The translations under genes and the position numbers were made by a program. 12,581 nt of DNA, from contig CALGUD010000124.1 in the NCBI GenBank assembly GCA_937901915.1, forward strand, positions 1-12,581. Direction: 5' to 3'. This document shows, in pieces, positions 6,923 to 12,581 of the stretch. The notes under the pieces are model-generated. The model saw only the letters and a list, made by a program, of their open reading frames with translations, searched no databases and had not been told where the DNA came from. The number at the start of each line of letters is the position of its first letter. Position 1 is the first letter of the stretch. The DNA comes from an uncultured Flavobacteriaceae bacterium (GTDB taxonomy: Bacteria; Bacteroidota; Bacteroidia; Flavobacteriales; Flavobacteriaceae).

Positions 6923-7873
6923 TTGAAAAAACTTAAAATTTTCATCCCGTTAATTATTGGTTTTTTTTTAATCTGGTACACGTATAATAAACTTTCGCCC
7001 GGGGAATTTGCCGATCTACAACAACATTTTTTAAAGGCCAATTATTTTTACGTTGTGCTTGCAATGTTTCTTGGATTTCTTAGTCATTTATCCAGGGCAT
7101 ACAGATGGAAGTATACCCTTGAACCTATGGGATATACATCCAGTTACGCAAACAATTTTATGGCTGTTGGGGTTGCTTATTTGATGAATCTTGCCATACC
7201 ACGGTCCGGTGAGGTTTCCCGCGCCCTTGTACTTTCTAAATATGAGAATGTCCCTTTTGAAAAAGGTTTCGGAACCATTGTAGCAGAGAGAATTGCCGAT
7301 TTTATTATTTTATTGTCACTCATTTTAGTAGCCGTTATATCAGAATTTAATGTTTTTCTGGATTTTCTTGAGAATAAAAGTATAAACACAAACAAATACA
7401 TCATATTTGGTGTTGTAGGAATCTGCATTTTTTTATTAGCCTTATTTGTTTTAAAAAGGGCAAAGTCAAAACTCGGACAGAAAATAAAAAAGTTCATATT
7501 GGGTCTTAAGGAAGGTGTGCTCACCATTATTACGATGGAAAGTAAATGGCAGTTTATAGCGCATACCATTTTTATATGGATCATGTATTTGAGTATGTTT
7601 TATGTATGTTTTTTTGCTATTCCTGAAACATCGCACGTATCTTTTGGCACAGCAATAACAGCTTTTGTAATGGGTGCTCTTGCAGTATCTTTTACAAATG
7701 GTGGGATTGGCTCTTACCCTCTTTTGGTTGCAGAAGCATTATTGGTTTTTGGTATTGACTATACTTCGGGAACTGCTTTCGGATGGATTGTATGGACAAG
7801 TCAGACGTTGTTAGTAGTTGCATATGGCATTTTGTCATTTATATTTCTACCCATATATAACAAGAATAGTTAA
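6923..7873 (+). CDS. Flippase-like membrane protein (lysylphosphatidylglycerol synthase TM region family)
   Basis: 316 residues from a TTG start at 6923, 8 bp after panD; no nearer in-frame ATG fits the start MKKLKIFIPLIIGFFLIWY. The protein is strongly hydrophobic, with about eight membrane segments, including IFIPLIIGFFLIWY, YVVLAMFLGFLSHL, FIILLSLILVAVI, IFGVVGICIFLLALFVL and FIWIMYLSMFYVCFFAI. Family hallmarks (PF03706, the membrane part of MprF and its stand-alone relatives) are SRAYRWKYTLEP, AVGVAYLMNLAIPRSGEVSRA, GTIVAERIADF and SFTNGGIGSYPLLVAEAL. Related proteins move or hold lipid substrates across the inner membrane. This one lacks the cytosolic aminoacyl-transferase domain, so a lysyl-PG synthase label would be wrong. 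Substrate unknown. The link with panCD looks positional rather than metabolic. Confidence 0.88.
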   Translation: MKKLKIFIPLIIGFFLIWYTYNKLSPGEFADLQQHFLKANYFYVVLAMFLGFLSHLSRAYRWKYTLEPMGYTSSYANNFMAVGVAYLMNLAIPRSGEVSRALVLSKYENVPFEKGFGTIVAERIADFIILLSLILVAVISEFNVFLDFLENKSINTNKYIIFGVVGICIFLLALFVLKRAKSKLGQKIKKFILGLKEGVLTIITMESKWQFIAHTIFIWIMYLSMFYVCFFAIPETSHVSFGTAITAFVMGALAVSFTNGGIGSYPLLVAEALLVFGIDYTSGTAFGWIVWTSQTLLVVAYGILSFIFLPIYNKNS

Positions 7874-7908
7874 GCTTGTTTCTCCTTGATTGGTATAGAA
7901 TCTTAAAA

Positions 7909-7941
7909 TTGTAATTTCTCAGATATTTTTTTTTATCTTTC
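7909..7941 (+). promoter_or_regulatory. Possible promoter for the esterase-fold gene
   Basis: TTG (7909-7911) is followed after 22 bases by TATCTTTC (7934-7941), one mismatch from TAnnTTTG. It would start transcripts close to 7945-7950. That makes the TTG at 7950 an unlikely start codon and favours the ATG at 7971. Confidence 0.3.
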
Positions 7942-7970
7942 CACCACATTTGAAAAATCTTAGCTTAACC

Positions 7971-9128
7971 ATGAAAACAACACTGCTCACTGTTATTTGT
8001 TTTTTTCTCACTCTGCAAATATTTGCACAGGTAAAGAAAACCACTTATAAATCCTCTATCCTTGGAGAAACCAGGCAATTACAATTTTATATTCCGGAAA
8101 ATTATGACCCGGAAATGAAATATCCTCTTTTTGTGGTTCTTGATGCCGATTATCTTTTTGACCTTACAGTAGCAACCGTGAAGTTTAATTCTTATAGTAA
8201 CCTGATGCCCAAAAGTATTGTTGTGGGTATTAATCAGGGGTATGATAATTTAAGATATGCAGATTGTAATTACAGTGATGAAGATGGTTTGCCAAAAGAT
8301 AAAGGAAGTTTGTTTTTTGAATTTATTGAGAGAGAATTAGTTCCCTTGGTTGCACAAAATTACAATATTGCTGGATTTAAAGCTGTTATCGGACATGGGG
8401 TTACTGCTAATTTTATAAATTATTATCTTTTTAGAGACAAACCTTTGTTTGATGCTTATATAAATTTATCTCCTGTTTTTGCTCCGCAAATGACGGAAAG
8501 AATTGCAGACAAATTAAGTGCTTTTAAAGACAGGAAATTCTTTTACCTGGCAAACGCCAGCAGAAATCTGGATGTGGAAGATAAAGCCCGGATAAGTGCC
8601 CTAAACGATATGATTAAGAGTATTGAAAATCCAAAAATATACTATTATTATTCTAATTTTGAGAATGCCACGCATTATACATCGGCTTCTTATGGTCTTC
8701 CGGAAGCCTTAGACCTGATTTTCGATTTATATGAACCCATCACTACAGAAGAGTATGAAAAAAATGTACTTACATATGAGGGGCCGGTAATTGAATACTT
8801 TATTAAACGACAGGAAACAATAACGGAACTTTTCGGGTTTGAAAAAGCCATTCCTTTAAATGATATTATGGCAATTTATGCGGCCATTCAAACTAAAGAA
8901 GGCCAGGATCTTGAATCTCTTGAAAAACTATCGCAGATCTCAAAAGATGCATTTCCTGACACAATGTTAAGTTTTTTCTTTTTAGCTGAATACTACGAGC
9001 AATTGGGTGAACCTAAAAAGGCCTTAAAAGCTTATGAGAATGCTTTTACCATGAGTGAAATTGATTTCCTTACTAAAGATTTAATGCTGGACAGGATTTC
9101 TTCCATTAAAGAAGATTTTGGGTATTAA
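7971..9128 (+). CDS. Secreted esterase-fold (alpha/beta hydrolase) protein with C-terminal TPR-like part; nucleophile serine not seen
   Basis: 385 residues from ATG 7971. A TTG at 7950 would add seven residues ahead of a clean Sec signal peptide (MKTTLLTVICFFLTLQIFA, then QVKK), so ATG is preferred. The middle resembles the putative-esterase family (PF00756, as in enterochelin esterase and IroE): LQFYIPENYDPEMKYPLFVV, LDADYLFD, SIVVGINQG, FIERELVPLV and DAYINLSP. The nucleophile elbow, normally G-H-S-x-G, reads G141-H142-G143-V144-T145, so serine is replaced by glycine. A candidate active-site histidine remains (ENATHYTS). The last 60 residues look like a TPR helical pair (FFFLAEYYEQLGEPKKALKAYENAF). 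It is probably periplasmic. It may be a non-catalytic binding protein; hydrolase activity should not be assumed. Confidence 0.85.
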   Translation: MKTTLLTVICFFLTLQIFAQVKKTTYKSSILGETRQLQFYIPENYDPEMKYPLFVVLDADYLFDLTVATVKFNSYSNLMPKSIVVGINQGYDNLRYADCNYSDEDGLPKDKGSLFFEFIERELVPLVAQNYNIAGFKAVIGHGVTANFINYYLFRDKPLFDAYINLSPVFAPQMTERIADKLSAFKDRKFFYLANASRNLDVEDKARISALNDMIKSIENPKIYYYYSNFENATHYTSASYGLPEALDLIFDLYEPITTEEYEKNVLTYEGPVIEYFIKRQETITELFGFEKAIPLNDIMAIYAAIQTKEGQDLESLEKLSQISKDAFPDTMLSFFFLAEYYEQLGEPKKALKAYENAFTMSEIDFLTKDLMLDRISSIKEDFGY

Positions 9129-9204
9129 TTTGGTTAGTAGCTAACAGGGCTAAAAGTATGCAGCCAATCATGAACTGCAGGCACTGGTTATGATTTGTTT
9201 TTAC

Positions 9205-9212
9205 TACTTTTG
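9205..9212 (+). promoter_or_regulatory. -7 box for radA
   Basis: TACTTTTG matches TAnnTTTG exactly. A transcript starting a few bases later would begin almost exactly at the tandem repeat at 9223 and have a leader of about 65 bases. The -33 element is weak (CTGG at 9184-9187). Confidence 0.4.
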
Positions 9213-9222
9213 AATTCACATT

Positions 9223-9270
9223 ATAACTCAATAACTCAATAACCTAATAACCTAATAACTCAATAACCAT
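9223..9270 (+). repeat. Six-copy 8-bp tandem repeat in the radA leader
   Basis: Six consecutive octamers fill 48 bp: ATAACTCA, ATAACTCA, ATAACCTA, ATAACCTA, ATAACTCA and ATAACCAT. The array ends 11 bases before the radA ATG and lies just after a predicted -7 box, so it would make up most of the 5' leader. Copy number could vary by strand slippage. There are no spacers, so it is not a CRISPR array. Confidence 0.85.
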
Positions 9271-9281
9271 TTAACAAGGTA

Positions 9282-10643
9282 ATGGCTAAGGTAAAAACTT
9301 CTTTTTTCTGTCAAAACTGTGGTACGCAATATGTCAAATGGCAAGGACAATGTTCTTCATGTAAAGAATGGAACACTATTGTTGAAGAAATTATACAAAA
9401 AGAAGAGAAAAGTAGTTGGAAATCGTCTGCAACATCCTCCCAAAGGGTTTCAAAACCATTAAAAATAAACGAAATTGATGCCTCTCAGGAAATGAGGGTG
9501 TCATCAAAAAACAATGAACTGGACAGGGTTTTGGGCGGAGGTATTGTGCCCGGTTCTGTAACCTTACTGGGCGGTGAACCAGGTATCGGAAAAAGTACAT
9601 TACTATTACAAATTGCTCTAAACCTCCCTTTTAAAACGCTGTATGTTTCCGGTGAAGAAAGCCAGAAACAAATAAAAATGCGGGCAGAACGCATTAATCC
9701 CGAAAGTAACAACTGTTATATTTTAACTGAAACAAAAACCCAGAATATCTTTAAACAGGTAAATGATGTTGATCCCGATATTCTGATTATAGATTCCATT
9801 CAAACTTTACATTCTGATTATATCGAATCATCGGCCGGGAGCATTTCTCAAATACGGGAGTGCACCTCTGAACTCATAAAATACGCAAAAGAATCCGGAG
9901 TACCGGTTATTCTTATAGGCCATATAACAAAAGACGGTAACATTGCTGGACCTAAAATACTTGAGCACATGGTGGATACTGTTTTACAGTTTGAAGGAGA
10001 CCGCAACCATGTGTACCGAATTCTAAGGGCATTAAAAAACCGGTTTGGCTCTACAGCCGAGCTGGGAATTTATGAGATGCTTGGAAGCGGTTTACGGGAA
10101 ATAGCCAATCCGTCTGAAATACTTATTTCAAAAAATGATGAAGACCTCAGCGGAACGGCAATAGCTGCAACATTAGAGGGCATGAGGCCTCTCATGATCG
10201 AAATACAGGCACTGGTAAGTACTGCGGTTTACGGCACCCCGCAACGCAGTACAACAGGTTATAATGCCAAAAGGCTCAATATGCTGTTGGCTGTACTTGA
10301 AAAGCGCGCAGGTTTCCGATTAGGATCGAAAGATGTGTTTTTAAATATTACAGGCGGTATTACAGTAGATGACCCGGCCATTGATCTGGCTGTTATAGCT
10401 GCCATACTGTCCAGTAATGAAGATATTTCCATTGATAAAACCATATGTTTCTCTGCAGAAGTAGGCCTTGCAGGAGAAATTCGTCCTGTACAAAGGGCCG
10501 ACCAGCGTATACTTGAAGCTGAAAAACTCGGTTTTGCTACTATTTATGTGTCTAAACACACTAAAATTTCCGTAAAAAACCGAAAAATAGAGATAAAACA
10601 GGTTTCGAGAATAGAAGATGTGGTAAGGGAGTTGTTTGGGTAA
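9282..10643 (+). CDS. radA: DNA repair protein RadA (Sms), recombination-associated ATPase
   Basis: 453 residues, standard length. RadA is a RecA-like, DnaB-type ring ATPase that promotes branch migration and processing of recombination intermediates in the cytoplasm. Order of domains: a C4 zinc finger (C10, C13, C24, C27 in FCQNCG and CSSCKEW); a RecA-like ATPase core with Walker A GGEPGIGKST at 97-106 and Walker B ILIIDSIQT; the RadA-specific KNRFG motif at 252-256; and a C-terminal Lon-protease-like domain (GYNAKRLNMLLAVLEKRAGF, FLNITGGITVDDPAIDLAV, EVGLAGEIRPV). All diagnostic motifs are intact. It is preceded by a 153-bp gap containing the tandem repeat and probably has its own promoter. 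It is the last recognisable housekeeping gene in the window. Confidence 0.98.
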   Translation: MAKVKTSFFCQNCGTQYVKWQGQCSSCKEWNTIVEEIIQKEEKSSWKSSATSSQRVSKPLKINEIDASQEMRVSSKNNELDRVLGGGIVPGSVTLLGGEPGIGKSTLLLQIALNLPFKTLYVSGEESQKQIKMRAERINPESNNCYILTETKTQNIFKQVNDVDPDILIIDSIQTLHSDYIESSAGSISQIRECTSELIKYAKESGVPVILIGHITKDGNIAGPKILEHMVDTVLQFEGDRNHVYRILRALKNRFGSTAELGIYEMLGSGLREIANPSEILISKNDEDLSGTAIAATLEGMRPLMIEIQALVSTAVYGTPQRSTTGYNAKRLNMLLAVLEKRAGFRLGSKDVFLNITGGITVDDPAIDLAVIAAILSSNEDISIDKTICFSAEVGLAGEIRPVQRADQRILEAEKLGFATIYVSKHTKISVKNRKIEIKQVSRIEDVVRELFG

Positions 10644-10695
10644 GCATTACCAGGATAGAGGAATTAATAAAAAAAACTCACAGGTCTCTTAAACG

Positions 10696-10714
10696 AAGTA
10701 TAAATACTTTTATT
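10696..10714 (+). terminator. Weak hairpin after radA
   Basis: AAGTAT (10696-10701) and ATACTT (10704-10709) can pair as a short stem and are followed by TTATT. The stem has one G-C pair only, so intrinsic termination would be weak. It is about 50 bases after the radA stop. Confidence 0.25.
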
Positions 10715-10818
10715 AAAACTATTAACCGTTACATTTCTTTGACCAATTGTTTAATTAGTTTTAAAAGATTAAATTAAAGTTTGTGGTTTATCCGTATCTA
10801 ATTTAAAGTAACCCTCTC

Positions 10819-10834
10819 TATATTTGTAAATATA
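10819..10834 (+). promoter_or_regulatory. -7 box embedded in a dyad, upstream of the small lipoprotein gene
   Basis: TATATTTG (10819-10826) is an exact TAnnTTTG match. It also forms half of a perfect 7-base-arm dyad, TATATTT (10819-10825), GT, AAATATA (10828-10834). A regulator bound to the dyad would cover the promoter. No TTTG is found at the -33 distance. The arms are purely A/T, which raises the chance of coincidence. Confidence 0.4.
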
Positions 10835-10905
10835 AAATTACAAAAATGTAGAGCATATATGGAAGAAATTACTTAAACTACCTAACCAATTTTTTTAATA
10901 AAAGA

Positions 10906-10959
10906 TGAAAATGATTTATATTTTTAATATTTTTAAACAAACTATAAAAATCATTTTCA
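10906..10959 (+). repeat. 12-base perfect inverted repeat abutting the lipoprotein start codon
   Basis: TGAAAATGATTT (10906-10917) and AAATCATTTTCA (10948-10959) are exact reverse complements separated by 30 A/T-rich bases. The right arm ends at the base before the ATG at 10960. In the mRNA this could fold into a hairpin that hides the ribosome landing zone. As DNA it could be a two-half-site operator. The pairing is seen; the function is inferred. Confidence 0.65.
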
Positions 10960-11118
10960 ATGAAAAAATTATTATTGTTACTGGCAGTTTGTTTTTCTCT
11001 ATTTGCTTGTGAAAAAGCAGACATTAATGAAGAAGCATCTGAAATTGAAACACTTTATTCTCCGGTCTATAGCGTTGATAGAGAAAAAATTGAAAGACCA
11101 GGAGACCAATCAGACTAA
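10960..11118 (+). CDS. Small lipoprotein, 52 residues, function unknown
   Basis: ATG at 10960 to TAA at 11116-11118. The N-terminus (MKKLLLLLAVCFSLFAC) is a compact lipoprotein signal peptide with lipobox L14-F15-A16-C17. After cleavage a 36-residue, strongly acidic peptide remains, starting CEKADINEEASEIETLYS and ending VDREKIERPGDQSD, with about 11 acidic and 4 basic residues. I do not recognise a family. The signal peptide is too well formed to be chance. The 3' part overlaps the frame of the following membrane protein, which suggests coupled expression. Colicin-release or entericidin-type lipoproteins are similar in size, but nothing else nearby supports that role. A lipid-anchored partner or signal peptide for the membrane protein is possible. 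Confidence 0.75.
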   Translation: MKKLLLLLAVCFSLFACEKADINEEASEIETLYSPVYSVDREKIERPGDQSD

Positions 11119-11626
11119 AATACTTGGTAAACTTTTAGGCTCTTTCTTAATTATCTTTTCTGTAGCAATTCTGTTTACAGATAGAGTTACTACTTTTGGT
11201 ATTACGAATACTTATGGATTCAAGGATCCTGAAACATTTATCTGGATAGTTTCACAAAGTTTTAGCCCTATTCTCCTTGCTATAGGTGCCATGATGAGAC
11301 CTTATAGAGTTTTTTATTTTGTGCCTGTTTATATTTATTCTATACAGATATATTGGGTATTTGACCCTACTTTGCAAGTGGATGATCCCCTGCTTCATTT
11401 ATATGCTGCAGGATGTAGCGTTGGCGTGTTTATCTTTTTTTGCATAGCCTTGTATTTAACCAAGCAACTAACAAGGACCAATAGAATACTGATTAGAAAT
11501 ATTAAAAAATCCGTGCATTATGTGGCGATTTTTATTTCAGATAAATACATTGAAAAACTACCTCAGGAAGACAAAGAAAATTATACTGTAGATACAGTAA
11601 AATATATAGATTCATTAGAAAAATAA
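11075..11626 (+). CDS. Four-helix membrane protein of unknown function
   Basis: Four membrane segments are clear: LLGSFLIIFSVAILF, WIVSQSFSPILLAIGAMM, VFYFVPVYIYSIQIYWVF and LYAAGCSVGVFIFFCIALYL. A charged tail follows (KQLTRTNRILIRNIKKS, ending VKYIDSLEK). The start is uncertain. The frame is open from ATG 11003 (207 residues), with another ATG at 11027, but both lie deep inside the lipoprotein gene and would add a lysine-rich segment read from its second frame. TTG at 11075 (MIEKKLKDQETNQTKILGK, 183 residues) keeps the overlap to 44 bp and is preferred; TTG 11090 is also possible. No family was recognised. The loop FTDRVTTFGITNTYGFKDPETF between helices 1 and 2 is a distinctive stretch for searching. 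It is likely expressed together with the lipoprotein and the 78-residue gene. Confidence 0.75.
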   Translation: MIEKKLKDQETNQTKILGKLLGSFLIIFSVAILFTDRVTTFGITNTYGFKDPETFIWIVSQSFSPILLAIGAMMRPYRVFYFVPVYIYSIQIYWVFDPTLQVDDPLLHLYAAGCSVGVFIFFCIALYLTKQLTRTNRILIRNIKKSVHYVAIFISDKYIEKLPQEDKENYTVDTVKYIDSLEK

Positions 11627-11644
11627 TTTGAAGGGCAATAACAG

Positions 11645-11881
11645 ATGAATCAAGATGAGGCGCTATCCAAACTAAAAGACAAAAAGAAATATATCGACGA
11701 AGATGTATTTCAAACCCTGGGTGAGCGTATAAAAAGAGATATAAAATCCGAGGATGAGAAATTTACTGAAAAAGCTGTTATAATACTTAAAGAAGGTATA
11801 AGCGTCAGTGATTTAAGGAATATGATATTATCACGTATTTATCACAATAACATAATGAAAAACAAAACCTATAATTTTTAA
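11645..11881 (+). CDS. Hypothetical soluble protein, 78 residues
   Basis: ATG at 11645, 18 bp after the membrane-protein stop, so it is likely the third gene of that unit. It is highly charged and predicted largely helical (DEALSKLKDKKKYIDEDVF, GERIKRDIKSEDEKFTEKAV, ILKEGISVSDLRNMILSRIY), with a polar tail (NNIMKNKTYNF). It has no signal peptide, no membrane segment and no motif that I recognise. It ends 6 bp from the stop of the convergent helix-turn-helix gene. A regulatory or adaptor role is conceivable, but nothing in the sequence shows it. Confidence 0.6.
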   Translation: MNQDEALSKLKDKKKYIDEDVFQTLGERIKRDIKSEDEKFTEKAVIILKEGISVSDLRNMILSRIYHNNIMKNKTYNF

Positions 11882-11887
11882 GCATAT

Positions 11888-12361
11888 TTACTCTTTAATG
11901 TTTTTTAATATAATGGCTAACCTTTCATCCAATATCTTATTAATGTTTTTCATAGTAGTTAACTCTACTTTGTTTTTAAAGCTTTCCCTTTTCATTAACA
12001 AATCCCAATTGGATATACATATCGATTCAAGTAGAGCCAGGTCTTCTTCATTTTTTAAAATATTATTTTTTAAGTTTAACTTTTTTAAACTTTCATTGTA
12101 GTTGTTTAAGCTTAAATGTTTACCTTCAGATAGTTTTAATCCTAACGCTTGAGCGTCTTTTAAAAGCTCTAGCTTAATAATAATTTCTTCTAATTTAGTA
12201 ATGGACAAACTTTTGTTTTTCAGGGCTTTTTTTACTCCAACACCAGAATATCCGATCAGGTTTCCCAGGTTATCCCAGGATATCCGGTCAATCTCTCTTT
12301 TTTCCTGGATTAATTTGTGAAGACTCAAAATTAAGTCTTTCCCTTCAATATCCCTTTCCAT
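11888..12361 (-). CDS. Helix-turn-helix protein, 157 residues
   Basis: ATG at 12361 on the minus strand to TAA at 11888-11890. Residues about 27-50 (SWDNLGNLIGYSGVGVKKAL, then KNKSL) read as a helix-turn-helix of the Xre/Cro type. The first helix is WDNLGNLIG, the turn YSGVG, and the recognition helix VKKALKNKS, followed by a helix that usually packs on the motif (ITKLEEIIIKLELL). The remainder (about 70-157) is helical, lysine- and leucine-rich and unassigned; it may mediate dimerisation. It converges on the 78-residue gene (6-bp gap) and diverges from the partial gene at 12409. The 47-bp divergent interval carries phased AGTTT repeats. A local transcription regulator, possibly self-regulating, is the likeliest role. 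Confidence 0.7.
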   Translation of the reverse strand: MERDIEGKDLILSLHKLIQEKREIDRISWDNLGNLIGYSGVGVKKALKNKSLSITKLEEIIIKLELLKDAQALGLKLSEGKHLSLNNYNESLKKLNLKNNILKNEEDLALLESICISNWDLLMKRESFKNKVELTTMKNINKILDERLAIILKNIKE

Positions 12362-12373
12362 TATTTAAAAATA

Positions 12374-12414
12374 AGTTTAAAAAGTTTTATTAGTTTAAAA
12401 AAGTTTGTATGTTT
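12374..12414. repeat. Phased AGTTT direct repeats between divergent regulator-like genes
   Basis: AGTTTAAAAAGTTTT (12374-12388) recurs as AGTTTAAAAAAGTTT (12392-12406). Put finely, AGTTT occurs at 12374, 12383, 12392 and 12402, and TGTTT at 12410, at 8-10 bp steps, about one helical turn. This fits a multi-site operator for a small DNA-binding protein, and A-tracts in phase also bend DNA. Low-complexity sequence is the alternative. Confidence 0.5.
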
Positions 12415-12581
12415 GTTCTGTTCTTATATCAAAACAAAGGTATATATAATTATACTAATGATGAATTGGAAATTTTAAAAGGGATTCATTCTATAGTCGG
12501 CAGGAAGTATGAAAAATCGGGTACGTATGTTTCACTCATTGTTAAAGGGGAACGACAAGCAAATACCTTAGTGGCTAAATC
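12409..12581 (+). CDS. Small DNA-binding-like protein, N-terminal part (cut by right edge)
   Basis: An open frame from ATG 12409 runs to the window edge, 57 codons. The informative part is DELEILKGIHSIVGRKYEKS, then GTYVSLIVKGERQANTLVAK. This resembles small Cro-like proteins common in Flavobacteriaceae: a helix, an IVG-x-KY-x-x-SGTYV helix-turn-helix and a conserved GER-x-AN stretch. The start is unsure. A -7-box match (TATGTTTG, 12408-12415) overlaps this ATG. If that box is used, translation would have to begin downstream, where only TTG 12466 or ATT 12472 are in frame; the ATGs at 12458 and 12461 are out of frame. It is divergent from the helix-turn-helix gene. Confidence 0.65.
   Translation, partial: MFVLFLYQNKGIYNYTNDELEILKGIHSIVGRKYEKSGTYVSLIVKGERQANTLVAK

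Larger units (their letters stand above)
10644..10959. other. 316-bp non-coding stretch between radA and the small lipoprotein gene
   Basis: No convincing gene is seen here. It holds a small AT-rich hairpin at 10696-10709 (AAGTAT, AA, ATACTT) followed by TTATT, possibly a weak radA terminator. It also holds a perfect -7 box inside a dyad at 10819-10834, a five-codon reading frame MEEIT at 10859-10876, and the 12-base inverted repeat that ends at the lipoprotein start. The sequence is more AT-rich than the genes to its left. The probable lipoprotein leader is about 130 bases long, unusually long for this window. Confidence 0.6.

Noticed and set aside
7177..7584. Long open frame on the minus strand opposite the flippase-like gene
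   Set aside because: Its 135 residues are antisense to a clear membrane-protein gene; the hydrophobic composition mirrors the opposite strand.
9223..9270. Tandem repeat considered as a CRISPR array
   Set aside because: The 8-bp units are directly adjacent with no spacers, and no cas genes are present.
10859..10876. Five-codon frame MEEIT in the lipoprotein leader
   Set aside because: Too short to separate from chance; it might be a leader peptide but there is no repeated or regulatory codon pattern.
10905..11012. 35-codon plus-strand frame beginning MKMIYIFNIF
   Set aside because: It lies over the inverted repeat and the start of the lipoprotein gene in another frame; its I/F-rich content follows from the A/T bases and it lacks a convincing signal or domain.
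10960..11118. Small lipoprotein considered as a bacteriocin-release (lysis) protein
   Set aside because: Only the size and lipobox agree; no bacteriocin or immunity gene is in the window.
11898..12101. Plus-strand open frame inside the helix-turn-helix gene
   Set aside because: It is antisense to the HTH gene; its F/L/S-rich translation is the expected mirror of a lysine- and leucine-rich helical protein.

Overview
The window looks like a chromosomal segment of a member of the Bacteroidota, most likely the family Flavobacteriaceae. The evidence is: an AT-rich sequence; almost no Shine-Dalgarno-like sites before starts; several matches to the Bacteroidota -7 promoter box (TAnnTTTG); a SusC-style outer-membrane receptor with an N-terminal carboxypeptidase-regulatory-like domain; a DUF4270 lipoprotein; and a short GT5-like protein next to panC. 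No tRNA, rRNA, CRISPR array, transposase or integrase was seen.

Layout. Positions 1-1006 (minus) hold the N-terminal 335 residues of a TonB-dependent receptor that runs off the left edge. Its leader carries a perfect 9-bp-arm palindrome. Positions 1215-5594 (minus) form a tightly packed three-gene unit, transcribed in the order GT5-like protein, DUF4270 lipoprotein, glmS, with gaps of 14-22 bp. Divergent from it, positions 5703-7873 (plus) form panC-panD-flippase-like membrane protein, with gaps of 8-12 bp. The divergent interval carries a -7 box for each direction. Then come a secreted esterase-fold protein (7971-9128) and radA (9282-10643). The radA leader contains six copies of an 8-bp tandem repeat.

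Positions 10644-12581 are of a different kind. A 316-bp non-coding stretch is followed by a 52-residue lipoprotein, an overlapping four-helix membrane protein, a 78-residue hypothetical protein, a convergent helix-turn-helix protein, and a divergent DNA-binding-like gene cut by the right edge. These have no recognised housekeeping role and are the best candidates for something undescribed.

How the genes relate. GlmS makes glucosamine-6-phosphate for the cell envelope, and PanC and PanD supply pantothenate for coenzyme A. The GT5-like and DUF4270 proteins are uncharacterised. The GT5-like protein lacks the substrate-binding loop and the second domain of a true glycogen synthase, and the esterase-fold protein lacks the expected nucleophile serine. 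Both may therefore be non-catalytic relatives of enzymes, which are easily over-annotated.
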